The position numbers and the translations under genes were made by a program. Below are positions 16,035 to 24,949 of a stretch of DNA of 47,162 bases, in pieces. The stretch lies in contig CAZKUR010000027.1 of the NCBI GenBank assembly GCA_964556005.1, forward strand, positions 1 to 47,162, written 5' to 3'. Source of the DNA: CAZKUR01 sp964556005. GTDB lineage: Bacteria; Bacteroidota; Ignavibacteria; Ignavibacteriales; Ignavibacteriaceae. Within the stretch, counting starts at the first letter, position 1; every line of letters begins with the position of its first letter. The notes beneath the pieces were generated by a model. The model did no database searches and was not told where the DNA came from. It was given only the letters and a program-made list of their open reading frames with translations.

Positions 16035-18947
16035 ATGATAAATGTCGATTTAGATAATAATATTCGAATTCTTCTTGCCGGCGATGAAGTCGAAAATGAA
16101 GCCGACCTGCAAAAAGAAATAAGAAAAAAATTTAAATCATGCACATTCCATAATCTAAAACCGGGAGACAAACTTTTACATGAACTTAAAACTTTTCAAC
16201 CGGATATCATTTTAATACGGACATTGACTTCAAAGATTACTGCCAAAAAGATTCTCAATGCAATTAACAAAAATTATCCATCGATACAAATAATAATTCT
16301 TACGGATCGTGAAAATGAAAATGAAGCAATAAATAGTGTTGAAAGAGGTGCCTCGGATTATGTGGTTAGAGATGACATTAAACGGCTGAACATTGCTATT
16401 CTTAATGCTCTTAGAATAAAATCTTTAAGAGACAAACTTGCCGGCACGGAGAACTATACAAATAAATATGAAAAATGTATTCAACGATATCGAAAATGGA
16501 AGAAGAATATTCCAGTCATGTTTTATCAATTAGAACTGCATTTGGATGGAAAATTTTCATTTAACTATATAAGTCCAGCTTCAATTACGTTGCTAGGAGT
16601 AAAACCGGAAATATTGGCAAAAGATTCAACTCCTTTTCTCGGATTGATGCATCCTGATGATGTTAAAAAAGCTAAGAAGGCGATTAAATATTCTGCTGAA
16701 ACTCTAAATCAATTGAATCATGAATGCCGCTTCATAATTGATGGCAAAGTCAAGTTGTATAAATTTATTGCTCAGCCTGTCATCCTGAATAAGGAGGAAA
16801 CATTATGGTACGGAATTTTGATAGATAATACTGAAACAAAGTACTACGAAGAAAAACTCGTGCATGAACGCAATCTGCTTCAGGAAATTATCGACTCAAT
16901 TCCCGCATTAATTTATGTCAAAGATAAAAAAGGCAACTTTGTATTCAATAATGTTTCATATATACATTCGGCAGGAGTTACCGATCAGCGCGAAATGATA
17001 GGAAAAAATGAATTTGATTTTTGGCCTTCCGAGATTGCATCCAAATCTTATGAAGAGGATAAAAATATTATGTGTGTGGCTCGGGCAATTTTTAATAAAG
17101 AAGAAAAATATGAGCCGGGCCCCGGTGAATTGAGATGGTATATGACTACTAAAGTGGCGCTGTTCGATTTGGAAGGCAAGATTTACGGTATGCTTGGAAT
17201 TAGCTATGATATTACCAAAAGAAAAGCAATGGAATCGGCTTTAACTGCAAGTGAATTGAAATTAACAAACACACTTAAAATTGCTAAACTTGCATATTGG
17301 GAGTATGATGTATTTGAAGACTTATTCACATTTAATGATCAGTTTTATTCTTTGTTTGGAACTACGGCTGAAAAACAGGGCGGCTACAAAATGACTTCAA
17401 AAGAATATGCGGTACGTTTTGTATTTCCCGAAGATGCTCCGATTGTAGGAATTGAAGTTCAAAAATCCGCTCAGAGCACTGACCCGAATTACAGCAGGCA
17501 ATTTGAGCACCGTATTGTTTATGCTGATGGTCGTATGGGTTATATTTCCATTCGTTTTTCTATAACGAAAGATTCCGAAGGAAAAACTGTAAAAACTTTT
17601 GGTGCAATCCAGGATATTACTGGCAGAAAACAAGTTGAAGAAGCCCTATTGGAAAATGAATATTTCCTTAGAAAATCCCAGTTCCTTGCACACATAGGTT
17701 CCTACAAACTTGACTTGAAAACCGGCAGATGGGAAAATTCGGAAACTATCAATCTAATCTTCGGGATTGATGATGATTATGTTAAAGACATTCAAGGATG
17801 GCTTGAAATAATTCATCCGGAAGATAGAAATGAAATCATGAAATACTTCGGCACAGATTTGAACTACACTTATCAAAATTTTGAAAAAGAATATAGAATT
17901 GTTAGAGTTAGCGACGGGAAAGAAAGATGGGTGCTCTGCCTGGGGGACTTGGAATACGATAGTGAAGGTACGCCGCTTTTGTTGATAGGTACAATTCAGG
18001 ATATTACCGAACGTATTATCAGGGAAAAAGAAAACCGGGAGCTTGAAAAACAATTAAAACACCGCAACATAAAACTGGAAAAGGCATTATCAAATTTAAA
18101 GCAAATGCAGGGATCTCTTGTTCAGTCTGAAAAAATGGCTTCTCTTGGGCAATTGACTGCTGGCATCGCTCATGAAATTAACAACCCGCTTGCTTTTGTA
18201 TCAAGTAATGTAAACAGGTTGAACGAATATTTTAACGACACTGCCTCGCTTCTTGAAAAATGGAGAAGTTTGGGCATAAGCCTGCATTATAATAAACAGT
18301 TTAACGAAGAGGTTGAAGAAATCGAAGCTTTTACAAATGAAATCGATCTAGGTTTTATTCTTGAAGATTTCAATTCTAAGATAAGCAGTATAAGCGAAGG
18401 AACTCAGCGTATCAAAAAGATTGTCGAAGGTCTCCGCGGTTTTGCGCATGTGTCCAACTCGTCACTTTTAAAAGCATCGATAAATGATGCAATAGAAGAC
18501 ACACTTACAATCGTCTGGAACGAGGTGAAATATAAAGCAGAGGTTATTAAAAATTTCGGAAACCTGCCGCTTATTTCTTGTGATATTGGTGAGATAAAAC
18601 AGGTACTTGTCAATCTTATTGTTAATGCTGCTCACTCAATTAAGGAAAAAGGAATTATTAATATTTCTACAGCATCCGAAGCAGCATGGGTTTACGTAAA
18701 AATAAGCGATACGGGCTGCGGAATACCCAAAGGAAATTTAAGGCGAATATTCGATCCGTTTTTTACTACCAAAGAAGTCGGAAAAGGAACAGGATTAGGT
18801 TTGTGGATTTCATCATCGATAATCGAAAAGCACGGAGGTCTTTTAACTGTTGACAGTGTAGAAGGCAGTGGCAGCACATTCACCATCAGTTTGCCGGTTG
18901 AAGCGAAACATTTAAATAAAAATATAAAAGAACTTGAATATGAATGA
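16035..18947 (+). CDS. Multi-PAS histidine kinase with degenerate N-terminal receiver
   Basis: 970 aa, soluble. The order is a receiver-like domain (10-125), four PAS/PAC-like domains (about 155-275, 275-400, 400-535, 540-665), a short coiled coil, HisKA with His713 in IAHEINNPL, and HATPase with the N box (VNLIVNAAHSI, Asn864), DTGCGIP, FDPFFTTK and GTGLGLWIS. The receiver has lost its phospho-acceptor: Arg62 sits where Asp is expected (DIILIRTLT), and Arg112 replaces the conserved Lys. It is therefore probably a docking or sensing module. The kinase itself looks active. It overlaps the next gene and probably phosphorylates the two receiver proteins that follow. The N-terminus is a cytoplasmic start with no signal. 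Confidence 0.92.
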   Translation: MINVDLDNNIRILLAGDEVENEADLQKEIRKKFKSCTFHNLKPGDKLLHELKTFQPDIILIRTLTSKITAKKILNAINKNYPSIQIIILTDRENENEAINSVERGASDYVVRDDIKRLNIAILNALRIKSLRDKLAGTENYTNKYEKCIQRYRKWKKNIPVMFYQLELHLDGKFSFNYISPASITLLGVKPEILAKDSTPFLGLMHPDDVKKAKKAIKYSAETLNQLNHECRFIIDGKVKLYKFIAQPVILNKEETLWYGILIDNTETKYYEEKLVHERNLLQEIIDSIPALIYVKDKKGNFVFNNVSYIHSAGVTDQREMIGKNEFDFWPSEIASKSYEEDKNIMCVARAIFNKEEKYEPGPGELRWYMTTKVALFDLEGKIYGMLGISYDITKRKAMESALTASELKLTNTLKIAKLAYWEYDVFEDLFTFNDQFYSLFGTTAEKQGGYKMTSKEYAVRFVFPEDAPIVGIEVQKSAQSTDPNYSRQFEHRIVYADGRMGYISIRFSITKDSEGKTVKTFGAIQDITGRKQVEEALLENEYFLRKSQFLAHIGSYKLDLKTGRWENSETINLIFGIDDDYVKDIQGWLEIIHPEDRNEIMKYFGTDLNYTYQNFEKEYRIVRVSDGKERWVLCLGDLEYDSEGTPLLLIGTIQDITERIIREKENRELEKQLKHRNIKLEKALSNLKQMQGSLVQSEKMASLGQLTAGIAHEINNPLAFVSSNVNRLNEYFNDTASLLEKWRSLGISLHYNKQFNEEVEEIEAFTNEIDLGFILEDFNSKISSISEGTQRIKKIVEGLRGFAHVSNSSLLKASINDAIEDTLTIVWNEVKYKAEVIKNFGNLPLISCDIGEIKQVLVNLIVNAAHSIKEKGIINISTASEAAWVYVKISDTGCGIPKGNLRRIFDPFFTTKEVGKGTGLGLWISSSIIEKHGGLLTVDSVEGSGSTFTISLPVEAKHLNKNIKELEYE

Positions 18948-20151
18948 TTTCGTACAGAAAGAAAAAATGAATCTATCAAGCTTAGTGGTAGTCGATGATG
19001 AAGAGGAAATTCTTAAAGCCTTGAAAAGCTTATTCCGCCGCGAAAAGTATAATATACAATTTTTTTCTTCGGGAGCTGAAGCGTTGCAGTTTCTCGAACA
19101 TAATTGTGTTGATGTGATAATCTGCGACATGCGCATGCCCGAAATTTCGGGAATAGAGTTACTTGAACGGTCGGCAATAGTAAATCCCGATGCAATACGT
19201 ATTATGCTGAGTGGTTATGAGGAAAAAAATGTTGTTTTAGATGCAATTCAAAGCGGATTTGCGCAGAATTATATAATAAAACCATGGGATGACCAACAGC
19301 TTCGAAGTATTGTAAAGGAAGCATTGGAACTGAAAGAACGTTTAAAGAAGAAACATCTTCTAAGCCTTTTGTATCCATTTCAAAATTTACCTTCTCCTCC
19401 TAAACTACATTCCCGGCTGATTAAAATATTGAGGTCGGAAACTAAATCGCAAAAGGAAATTGTGCATGAGATTGAAAAAAATCCTGCACTTGTCGCTAAA
19501 TTATTAAGGTTATCCAACTCGGTTTTTTATAGTACAAGGAAACAAATTTCAGATATTTCTGAAGCTATTTCTTTTATCGGTACGGAATTCGTCCTTAGCA
19601 TTGTTCTCGGCCATGAAACTTTCAATATATTAAAGAAAGATGTCGATCCGTTAATAGTTAAACAAATAGAAGCCATAAGAGAAATATCTATTTTGCGTGC
19701 GCATGTAGCAAGAGAATTATCTATTCAATGGTTACAAATAAATGACCAGCATGAAATCTATGTTGCAGCACTTTTGTTAGACATCGGTTTGATTTTAAGG
19801 TTTTATTCAGCGCCTGAAAGATTTTATGAGTTTTATAATGCTTATAAGAACAAAAACGAACCCATGTATTTTATAGATAAAGAAATTTTTTCTACGACTC
19901 ATGACATCGTAGGAGCTGCACTTCTAACTTATTGGAATTTTCCCAATGGAATTATTGATGCAGTAGAAAATCATCACAGCCGAAAAGTCGATAACACCTT
20001 AATTACAATCATACAGCTTGCCGATGCGATGGTTCAAAAAAACGATTCACATCCTCATGATCCTTGTATTGAAAAATATTTAAAGCAATGGGGACCGACA
20101 TTAATAGGAACTATAGAAAAATTAAAAGAATCGAGCGATATCTTTGAATAG
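18940..20151 (+). CDS. REC-HDOD response regulator
   Basis: 403 aa from the ATG at 18940; a TTG at 18934 and an ATG at 18967 are alternatives in the same frame. It overlaps the kinase end by eight bases, so it is probably translationally coupled. The receiver (about 15-130) is intact: VVDDEEE acid cluster, the phospho-acceptor in IICDMRMP, and the Lys in IIKPWDD. The rest is an HDOD domain (about 145-380; LYPFQNLPSPP opening, KNPALVAKLLRLSNS, AISFIGTEFVLSIVLG). HDOD proteins lack phosphodiesterase activity and act as signalling scaffolds. Together with the next gene it forms a two-output regulator set. Confidence 0.9.
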   Translation: MNDFVQKEKMNLSSLVVVDDEEEILKALKSLFRREKYNIQFFSSGAEALQFLEHNCVDVIICDMRMPEISGIELLERSAIVNPDAIRIMLSGYEEKNVVLDAIQSGFAQNYIIKPWDDQQLRSIVKEALELKERLKKKHLLSLLYPFQNLPSPPKLHSRLIKILRSETKSQKEIVHEIEKNPALVAKLLRLSNSVFYSTRKQISDISEAISFIGTEFVLSIVLGHETFNILKKDVDPLIVKQIEAIREISILRAHVARELSIQWLQINDQHEIYVAALLLDIGLILRFYSAPERFYEFYNAYKNKNEPMYFIDKEIFSTTHDIVGAALLTYWNFPNGIIDAVENHHSRKVDNTLITIIQLADAMVQKNDSHPHDPCIEKYLKQWGPTLIGTIEKLKESSDIFE

Positions 20152-21379
20152 AATTATCAATCCCTATATTGAAAACCATAAGGTACTTTATGTAGATGAT
20201 GAAAAAGAACTGCTGAAATCTTTTTTATCATTAATGCGTAAAGAAAATTGCAGTATTACAACGCTAAATAACTCAACTCAAATTGAAGAGGTTATCAAAA
20301 ATGAAGGACCATTCGCCGTAATTCTATCCGATCAGAAAATGCCCGGCTTCGATGGAGTTAAAGTTCTTGAAATATGCCGTAGTCAATCGCCTGGTTCAAT
20401 ACGTGTTCTTGTTACAGGTTATTCAGATCATAACGATACGGTTAAGGCTATTAATATTGGAGGGATAAATTCTTACATTTCAAAACCTTGGGATGACAAT
20501 GAAATCAAGAGAAATATACGTGAATGGATTGCTTACTTCAATTTAAAAGAAGAGAATCAATATTTATTGACTGCATTAGACGTTGAAAATGAAAAGTTAA
20601 ATGAACTTTTAGACGGCACTGTTGTGCAAACAGTAAAAGTGCTGGGTGATATAGCCGGCCATGTTTCGCCTCAGGTGGCATTATTCGGTGAAAAAGTAAA
20701 ATTGATAGGTAAATCATTCCTGGAATGTATACATGGCATTTCAACCGAAGAAAGATGGGATATAATGCGGGCACTTGATTTATTCAATATAGGCATTACT
20801 CTTTTACCAGTATCCGTGCAAGCCATGATGAATAAAGAAGGCCTTTCAGCTTTGGAAAAATCTACGGTTGCAAATAACCATCACTTGCTTGCAGCAGGCT
20901 TATTGAAGAATATACCAAGATTCAAATCGGTTGCGCGTATAATAGAACTTCAATCAAAGAATTATGACGGCAGCGGAGAGCCTAAGAATGACAACATAAA
21001 GGGAGAACAAATTCCTGTTGGCGCCAGGCTGCTTAAAATTCTAATCGACCTGGTTAAACATGAAACTTCAACTTTAAATGTTAATGACGATTTATTAAAA
21101 TTTGAAAATAGTTCCAATAAATATGATATTGAACTAATTCGTTCTATAAGACTTAGGCAGACGAAACAGCCTTCAATTTCCGGAGAAACATTTTTACCTG
21201 TTTCAAAGCTGGAAGCGGGAATGCTGATATTGGAAGATATAACTACATTAAAAGGACGTCAACTTTTATTAAAATCAGGCTCCATTCTTTCCGGCACTTT
21301 TATAAATATTTTACTTCAATGGCATAAAAGAGATCCCATTAAAGAGCCGGTTAAAATTAGAAATGATCATGCTGCTTAG
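20144..21379 (+). CDS. Response regulator with degenerate HD-GYP-like output domain
   Basis: 411 aa from a TTG at 20144 that overlaps the previous stop by eight bases. The receiver is intact (YVDDEKE, VILSDQKMP, YISKPWDD). Residues about 155-300 align with HD-GYP phosphodiesterases at the end of the motif (QSKNYDGSGEP...GEQIPVGARLLKI), but the key residues are altered. The place of HDIGK reads LFNIGI, and GYP has become GEP. The metal-binding His-Asp pair is thus missing and cyclic-di-GMP hydrolysis is unlikely. It may bind the nucleotide or act by protein contacts. The last about 80 residues form a small beta-rich tail (LPVSKLEAGMLILED), similar to extensions in other HD-GYP regulators. Confidence 0.85.
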   Translation: MNRIINPYIENHKVLYVDDEKELLKSFLSLMRKENCSITTLNNSTQIEEVIKNEGPFAVILSDQKMPGFDGVKVLEICRSQSPGSIRVLVTGYSDHNDTVKAINIGGINSYISKPWDDNEIKRNIREWIAYFNLKEENQYLLTALDVENEKLNELLDGTVVQTVKVLGDIAGHVSPQVALFGEKVKLIGKSFLECIHGISTEERWDIMRALDLFNIGITLLPVSVQAMMNKEGLSALEKSTVANNHHLLAAGLLKNIPRFKSVARIIELQSKNYDGSGEPKNDNIKGEQIPVGARLLKILIDLVKHETSTLNVNDDLLKFENSSNKYDIELIRSIRLRQTKQPSISGETFLPVSKLEAGMLILEDITTLKGRQLLLKSGSILSGTFINILLQWHKRDPIKEPVKIRNDHAA

Positions 21380-21600
21380 ATGGATTTACCTAAATGAAAA
21401 GTTATTTAATAAATTAGAGGTCGTGAATAATATTTATAACGGTTATTTTTTTAAAAATATAATTAATAGGCATCCCCACAAATAAAAAAAAATTAAAGAG
21501 AGTTTGCCGGGTGATATTTTTAAAATTAACTGATGCCGTCTTCCCCGCAAAACTAAATCGAAAATCCTCCAAATCTAAAGTCTAAAATCCGAAATTTTTC

Positions 21601-21677
21601 TGGTACACCCGGTAGGACTCGAACCTACAACCTTCTGATCCGTAGTCAGATGCTCTATCCAATTAAGCTACGGGTGC
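21601..21677 (-). tRNA. tRNA-Arg (ACG anticodon)
   Basis: Reverse strand. The acceptor stem GCACCCG pairs with CGGGTGT (one G-T pair at its end). The D arm is GCTTAATTGGATAGAGC. The anticodon arm TCTGA-CTACGGA-TCAGA carries anticodon ACG. The T arm is GTAGG-TTCGAGT-CCTAC. The discriminator A and an encoded CCA follow (21604-21601). Wobble A34 would be edited to inosine by TadA to read CGN. Confidence 0.95.
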
Positions 21678-21689
21678 ATTTTAATCAAC

Positions 21690-21802
21690 AATGCAGAATT
21701 TACAATTAACTATTAGATAAGTAGAATTACAATCTTATAAATCAATCAAAATAGTTAATTTTTGTTGTAAATATAGCATTTGAATGCATAATTTACAATT
21801 AA
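21690..21802. repeat. Pair of 20-bp direct repeats upstream of tRNA-Arg
   Basis: AATGCAGAATTTACAATTAA (21690-21709) recurs as AATGCATAATTTACAATTAA (21783-21802), 19 of 20 identical, 93 bases apart. The first copy lies 12 bases from the 5' end of the tRNA gene. The repeats may be scars of an insertion/deletion or a duplicated upstream element. Confidence 0.55.
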
Positions 21803-21828
21803 AGTGTGTTGGAAGAGGAAGGCTGTTT

Positions 21829-22206
21829 TTACCGGCAGAATTCTTTTCTAACTTCAAACGCAGTAAAACATCCATGCCTTGCAGCTTTATAAAAATCCAT
21901 CTTACTTCCTTTTTCGTCACCAGTTCTCAGCTTAAGTATACCCCTGTTATTAAAAGCTTCTGCGTAATCAGGTTTCAGCTTGATTGCTTTGTTAAAATCA
22001 TCTTGAGCACCGTTAAAATCGTTAAGCAGCACTTTCAAATTTCCTCTCTTATAATAAGCTTCTGCATAATCCGGATTCAATTCTATTGCTTGATTATAAA
22101 GAAATAATGACGCTTTATAATCTTTCAGAAGCTTTTTGAAATTTCCAATACTTAAGTAATGAAGCGATAGCTGAACGTTTTCTGTCAATGTTCTTTTTTT
22201 CCTCAT
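21829..22206 (-). CDS. TPR-repeat protein
   Basis: 125 aa. Two to three tetratricopeptide repeats are plain: a first incomplete one (YKASLFLYNQAIELNPDYAE), then AYYKRGNLKVLLNDFNGAQD, then AFNNRGILKLRTGDEKGSKM. Each ends in the AI.L.PDYAEA turn. The protein is basic at both ends with no signal peptide, so it is cytoplasmic. TPRs bind other proteins; the partner is unknown. It is the last gene of a minus-strand run of three small genes. The 128-base gap before it may hold a separate promoter. Confidence 0.85.
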   Translation of the reverse strand: MRKKRTLTENVQLSLHYLSIGNFKKLLKDYKASLFLYNQAIELNPDYAEAYYKRGNLKVLLNDFNGAQDDFNKAIKLKPDYAEAFNNRGILKLRTGDEKGSKMDFYKAARHGCFTAFEVRKEFCR

Positions 22207-22334
22207 TTTGCCTCCGGATTATTTGTTTAAATTATAAACCGATTGTAAAAAATCAGATTTTGAAATTTGTCTATTAATCTCATCGTAATTTCAATGGAAG
22301 ATTTAATAGAAAATATTTTTTATAAAAAAATCAT

Positions 22335-22529
22335 TTATTTTTTTTGAATATCTTTTAATAATTCAAGTGCTTTTCGAATATACTGCTCGGCTTCCCTTCT
22401 TTTTTTATCATTCTGGTAGTCAAGCAAAAGCTGTTTGTCTAATATTAAATGACAATTGGAAAGCATATCAATAGAAGTATTCAGCAGTGCAGCACTGTTA
22501 GGATTATATTCCTCGTTAAAAACCATCAT
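22335..22529 (-). CDS. Small helical protein, unknown
   Basis: 64 aa beginning with ATG-ATG (22529). It is a soluble helical protein ending in a highly charged amphipathic helix (KRREAEQYIRKALELLKDIQKK) that resembles a single TPR-type helix pair. It begins 12 bases after the stop of the 57-aa membrane protein gene and precedes the TPR gene, so the three probably form one transcript. No clear ribosome site is seen. Family not recognised. Confidence 0.5.
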   Translation of the reverse strand: MMVFNEEYNPNSAALLNTSIDMLSNCHLILDKQLLLDYQNDKKRREAEQYIRKALELLKDIQKK

Positions 22530-22541
22530 AAATTATTTTTT

Positions 22542-22715
22542 CTAATTTGAAATTTTAATATGTGCATTTTCGTTTTTATCATTTCTAAAAAACCAAACAA
22601 CAAAGTGAAACGATAGAAACATTAGTGTTATTAAAGCAAGAACTATGACAAAAACAGGATTGAGAAAATATTGATAGAAGAGTCCATTTATAGCTTTGAA
22701 TAATTTTAAAACCAT
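22542..22715 (-). CDS. Small 57-aa membrane protein
   Basis: An ATG at 22715 opens a 57-codon frame ending with TAG at 22542. A short amphipathic head (MVLKLFKAINGLFYQYF) is followed by one long hydrophobic span (about 20-43, VFVIVLALITLMFL) and a charged tail (RNDKNENAHIKISN). AAAGGTGA lies eight bases before the start and gives a fair ribosome site. It is the first gene of the minus-strand trio. It is too short for domain recognition; support comes from codon order, topology and the ribosome site. Confidence 0.55.
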   Translation of the reverse strand: MVLKLFKAINGLFYQYFLNPVFVIVLALITLMFLSFHFVVWFFRNDKNENAHIKISN

Positions 22716-23162
22716 TTTAGTTTCACCTTTTGACTTAATCCTAATGAATTTAATTTAAAAAATCATTAGTAATATTGAGCATTCAACGAAACAGAAAGTT
22801 AATCTGTTTCGCCGGATAATTAGTTTGTCCTTCTGTACCGTTCAATAAATATTTTAATAAAATTACGGCAGCTATATCAAGAATGTTAAGTATGATGTTA
22901 TCGCTGTAAAATTAATTCCTTTCTTAAATCTTTTGTATTGCTGTAATCGTAAGGACAATATTAGTGCCATATAAAAATTTTAATAACAAATAAATTTTCA
23001 TTTTATCTTTATTTCATATTTGATAGATTGTGAGAACAATCATTCTTTTTCTATCATTCTGATACAGAATAAATTTTTATTTGAAAACTTTATAATTTTA
23101 ATTTATTCCAATATTTTTTTTATATTTTTGATATTCAGTTCGAAAATGAGAAAGGTTAAACA
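22716..23162. other. 447-bp divergent region between the small-gene trio and dapA
   Basis: AT-rich with no coding frame. It must carry promoters for both sides. It holds the perfect hairpin at 22787-22811 and a 7-bp inverted repeat CTAATGA/TCATTAG (22741-22747, 22763-22769). I see no lysine riboswitch core, although dapA follows. Confidence 0.5.
22787..22811. other. Perfect 9-bp hairpin upstream of dapA
   Basis: CGAAACAGA (22787-22795) pairs with TCTGTTTCG (22803-22811) across a 7-base loop. Neither strand has a T-run behind it, so it is probably not a terminator. It may be an operator or an RNA structure. Confidence 0.45.
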
Positions 23163-24065
23163 ATGTTTAAAGGCGTAGGCACCGCTTTAATTACTCCGTT
23201 CGATAAAGATCAAAATATTGATTACAATTCTTTTAAAAAAATTATAAACCATCAGATTAACGGAGGAGTTGATGCTCTTATACTATTAGGCACAACGGGA
23301 GAATCGCCGGTTATCGATGATGAAGAAAGAAAAAAATTAATTGAATTTACTGTTGCGGAAGCAAACGGCAAAGCACTTATAATAGTTGGTACTGGGACTA
23401 ATAATACAAAAAAAGTTGTTAAGCTGAATAAAATGGCAGCGGAAGGAAAAGCAGACGGAGTTTTGATAGTCAATCCTTATTATAACAAGGGAACACAAGC
23501 CAGCCTGATTGATCATTACCGGTATATTTCAGAAAGAACAAACCTTCCGATAATTTTATATAATGTTCCGTCAAGAACTGGAATGAATATGCTGCCGGAA
23601 ACAATTACAGAAATTCATACCGCATGCCCGAATGTGGTTGCAGTAAAAGAAGCAAGCGGTAATATTTCGCAGATAGCTAAATTAATTTCTATCAAAGATG
23701 ATTCACTGGCTGTTCTTTCCGGGAATGACGATCAAACTCTGCCAATAATGGCACTTGGCGGTGCCGGGATAATTTCCGTCTTCTCCAATGCATTCCCAGG
23801 TCAGTTAAAATTATTAACCGATTCCATACTGCAAGAAAATTTGAGCAGGGCACAATATTACAATAATTTATTTATGAAAATGATGAATTTATTGTTTGTT
23901 GAAACCAGTCCTTCACCAATAAAATTTGTAATGAGTAAATTGGGTTTTTGTGAAAACATTTTGAGATTGCCTATGGCGCCGGTTACTAAAAGCTCAATGG
24001 AAATTCTTACTGCTGAAATCGAAAAAGTATTAACTCTTAAAAAGTTAAAAATTAACTTATCTTAA
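23163..24065 (+). CDS. dapA: 4-hydroxy-tetrahydrodipicolinate synthase
   Basis: 300 aa, normal length. It condenses pyruvate with aspartate semialdehyde, the first step committed to DAP and lysine. A TIM barrel is evident with Thr44-Thr45 (GTTGE), Tyr133 and Arg138 (YNVPSRTG) and the Schiff-base Lys162 (VAVKEASG). All catalytic residues are present. The ATG at 23163 is preceded by GAAAGG. The gene heads the lysine operon and is followed 22 bases later by dapB. I see no lysine-sensing RNA in the 5' region. Confidence 0.97.
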   Translation: MFKGVGTALITPFDKDQNIDYNSFKKIINHQINGGVDALILLGTTGESPVIDDEERKKLIEFTVAEANGKALIIVGTGTNNTKKVVKLNKMAAEGKADGVLIVNPYYNKGTQASLIDHYRYISERTNLPIILYNVPSRTGMNMLPETITEIHTACPNVVAVKEASGNISQIAKLISIKDDSLAVLSGNDDQTLPIMALGGAGIISVFSNAFPGQLKLLTDSILQENLSRAQYYNNLFMKMMNLLFVETSPSPIKFVMSKLGFCENILRLPMAPVTKSSMEILTAEIEKVLTLKKLKINLS

Positions 24066-24087
24066 CCAAAAGTAAAAAGGGAGCGTA

Positions 24088-24756
24088 ATGCATAAACCAT
24101 TTAAATATGGCCTGATAGGTTCTTCCGGCAGGTTAGGCCGCGAAGTGATAACTGTATTCTCTGAAAAAAATAATGAAGTAGTTTTTGAATATAATTTGGA
24201 AGGTGAGTCGCTCAAAGACAAACCCGATATATTAATCGATTGTTCTCTTCCGGAAGTTTTGCAGAATACTATAAATTACGCTTCCAAAATGAGTATCCCT
24301 TTAGTGGTAGCTACTACAGGGTTATCGGATGAACAGGTGTTAAATTTAAAACAGTTATCGGAAAAGATACCTGTTGTGCAAAGCTACAATTATTCTGTTG
24401 GAGTGCAGATTTTATTACGGCTCACAGAATTTGCCCATAAGGAATTGGATAAATGGGATGTGGAAATAGTAGAGATTCATCATAGATTTAAGAAAGACAA
24501 ACCTTCAGGTACTGCAAAAATGCTGAGAGAAATTTTTCAAGATCAGAATGTTAATATATCTTCTTTAAGATTAGGAAATGTCCCCGGCGATCATATCATT
24601 AGATTCGGAGGTTTGGGTGAAGTAATTACCATATCACACCAGGCTACCTCAAGACGAACTTTTGCGGAAGGTATTCTAAGATCTGCTGAATTTATTCTGA
24701 CAAAGGAAAAAGGATTTTACAACTTTAAAGATGTAGTATTCGGGAATGGGATTTAA
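24088..24756 (+). CDS. dapB: 4-hydroxy-tetrahydrodipicolinate reductase (short form)
   Basis: 222 aa, shorter than the about 270 aa of the enterobacterial enzyme but similar to compact forms in this phylum. It reduces the DapA product with NAD(P)H. The nucleotide-binding loop is GSSGRLG near the N-terminus. The active-site signature EIHHRFKKDKPSGTA carries the catalytic His and Lys. HQATSRRTFAEGIL is the closing substrate/oligomer motif. AAGGGAG before the ATG is a strong ribosome site. A 193-base spacer with no gene separates it from dapH. Confidence 0.95.
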   Translation: MHKPFKYGLIGSSGRLGREVITVFSEKNNEVVFEYNLEGESLKDKPDILIDCSLPEVLQNTINYASKMSIPLVVATTGLSDEQVLNLKQLSEKIPVVQSYNYSVGVQILLRLTEFAHKELDKWDVEIVEIHHRFKKDKPSGTAKMLREIFQDQNVNISSLRLGNVPGDHIIRFGGLGEVITISHQATSRRTFAEGILRSAEFILTKEKGFYNFKDVVFGNGI

Positions 24757-24949
24757 GTTCTAACGTTGAGATTTCATATTATTCGGCTTTCACGGTAAAT
24801 AAGGATGATCTAAATAATGCAAACGAAAAATATCAATATCCCAAAAGGGTTTTCAAATTACTTATACCTTATTTCCCAATTCTCCATGTACCGTATATTT
24901 AAATCAAATGAATAAAAAATTTAATTATTACATCCGGGAAAACACATAA

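Noticed and set aside
21784..22107. 107-codon plus-strand frame opposite the TPR gene
   Set aside because: The minus-strand TPR repeats explain the open frame. The plus translation has no domain pattern.
22716..23162. Lysine riboswitch before dapA
   Set aside because: The conserved core helices and AGAGG-type motifs are not present, only simple hairpins.
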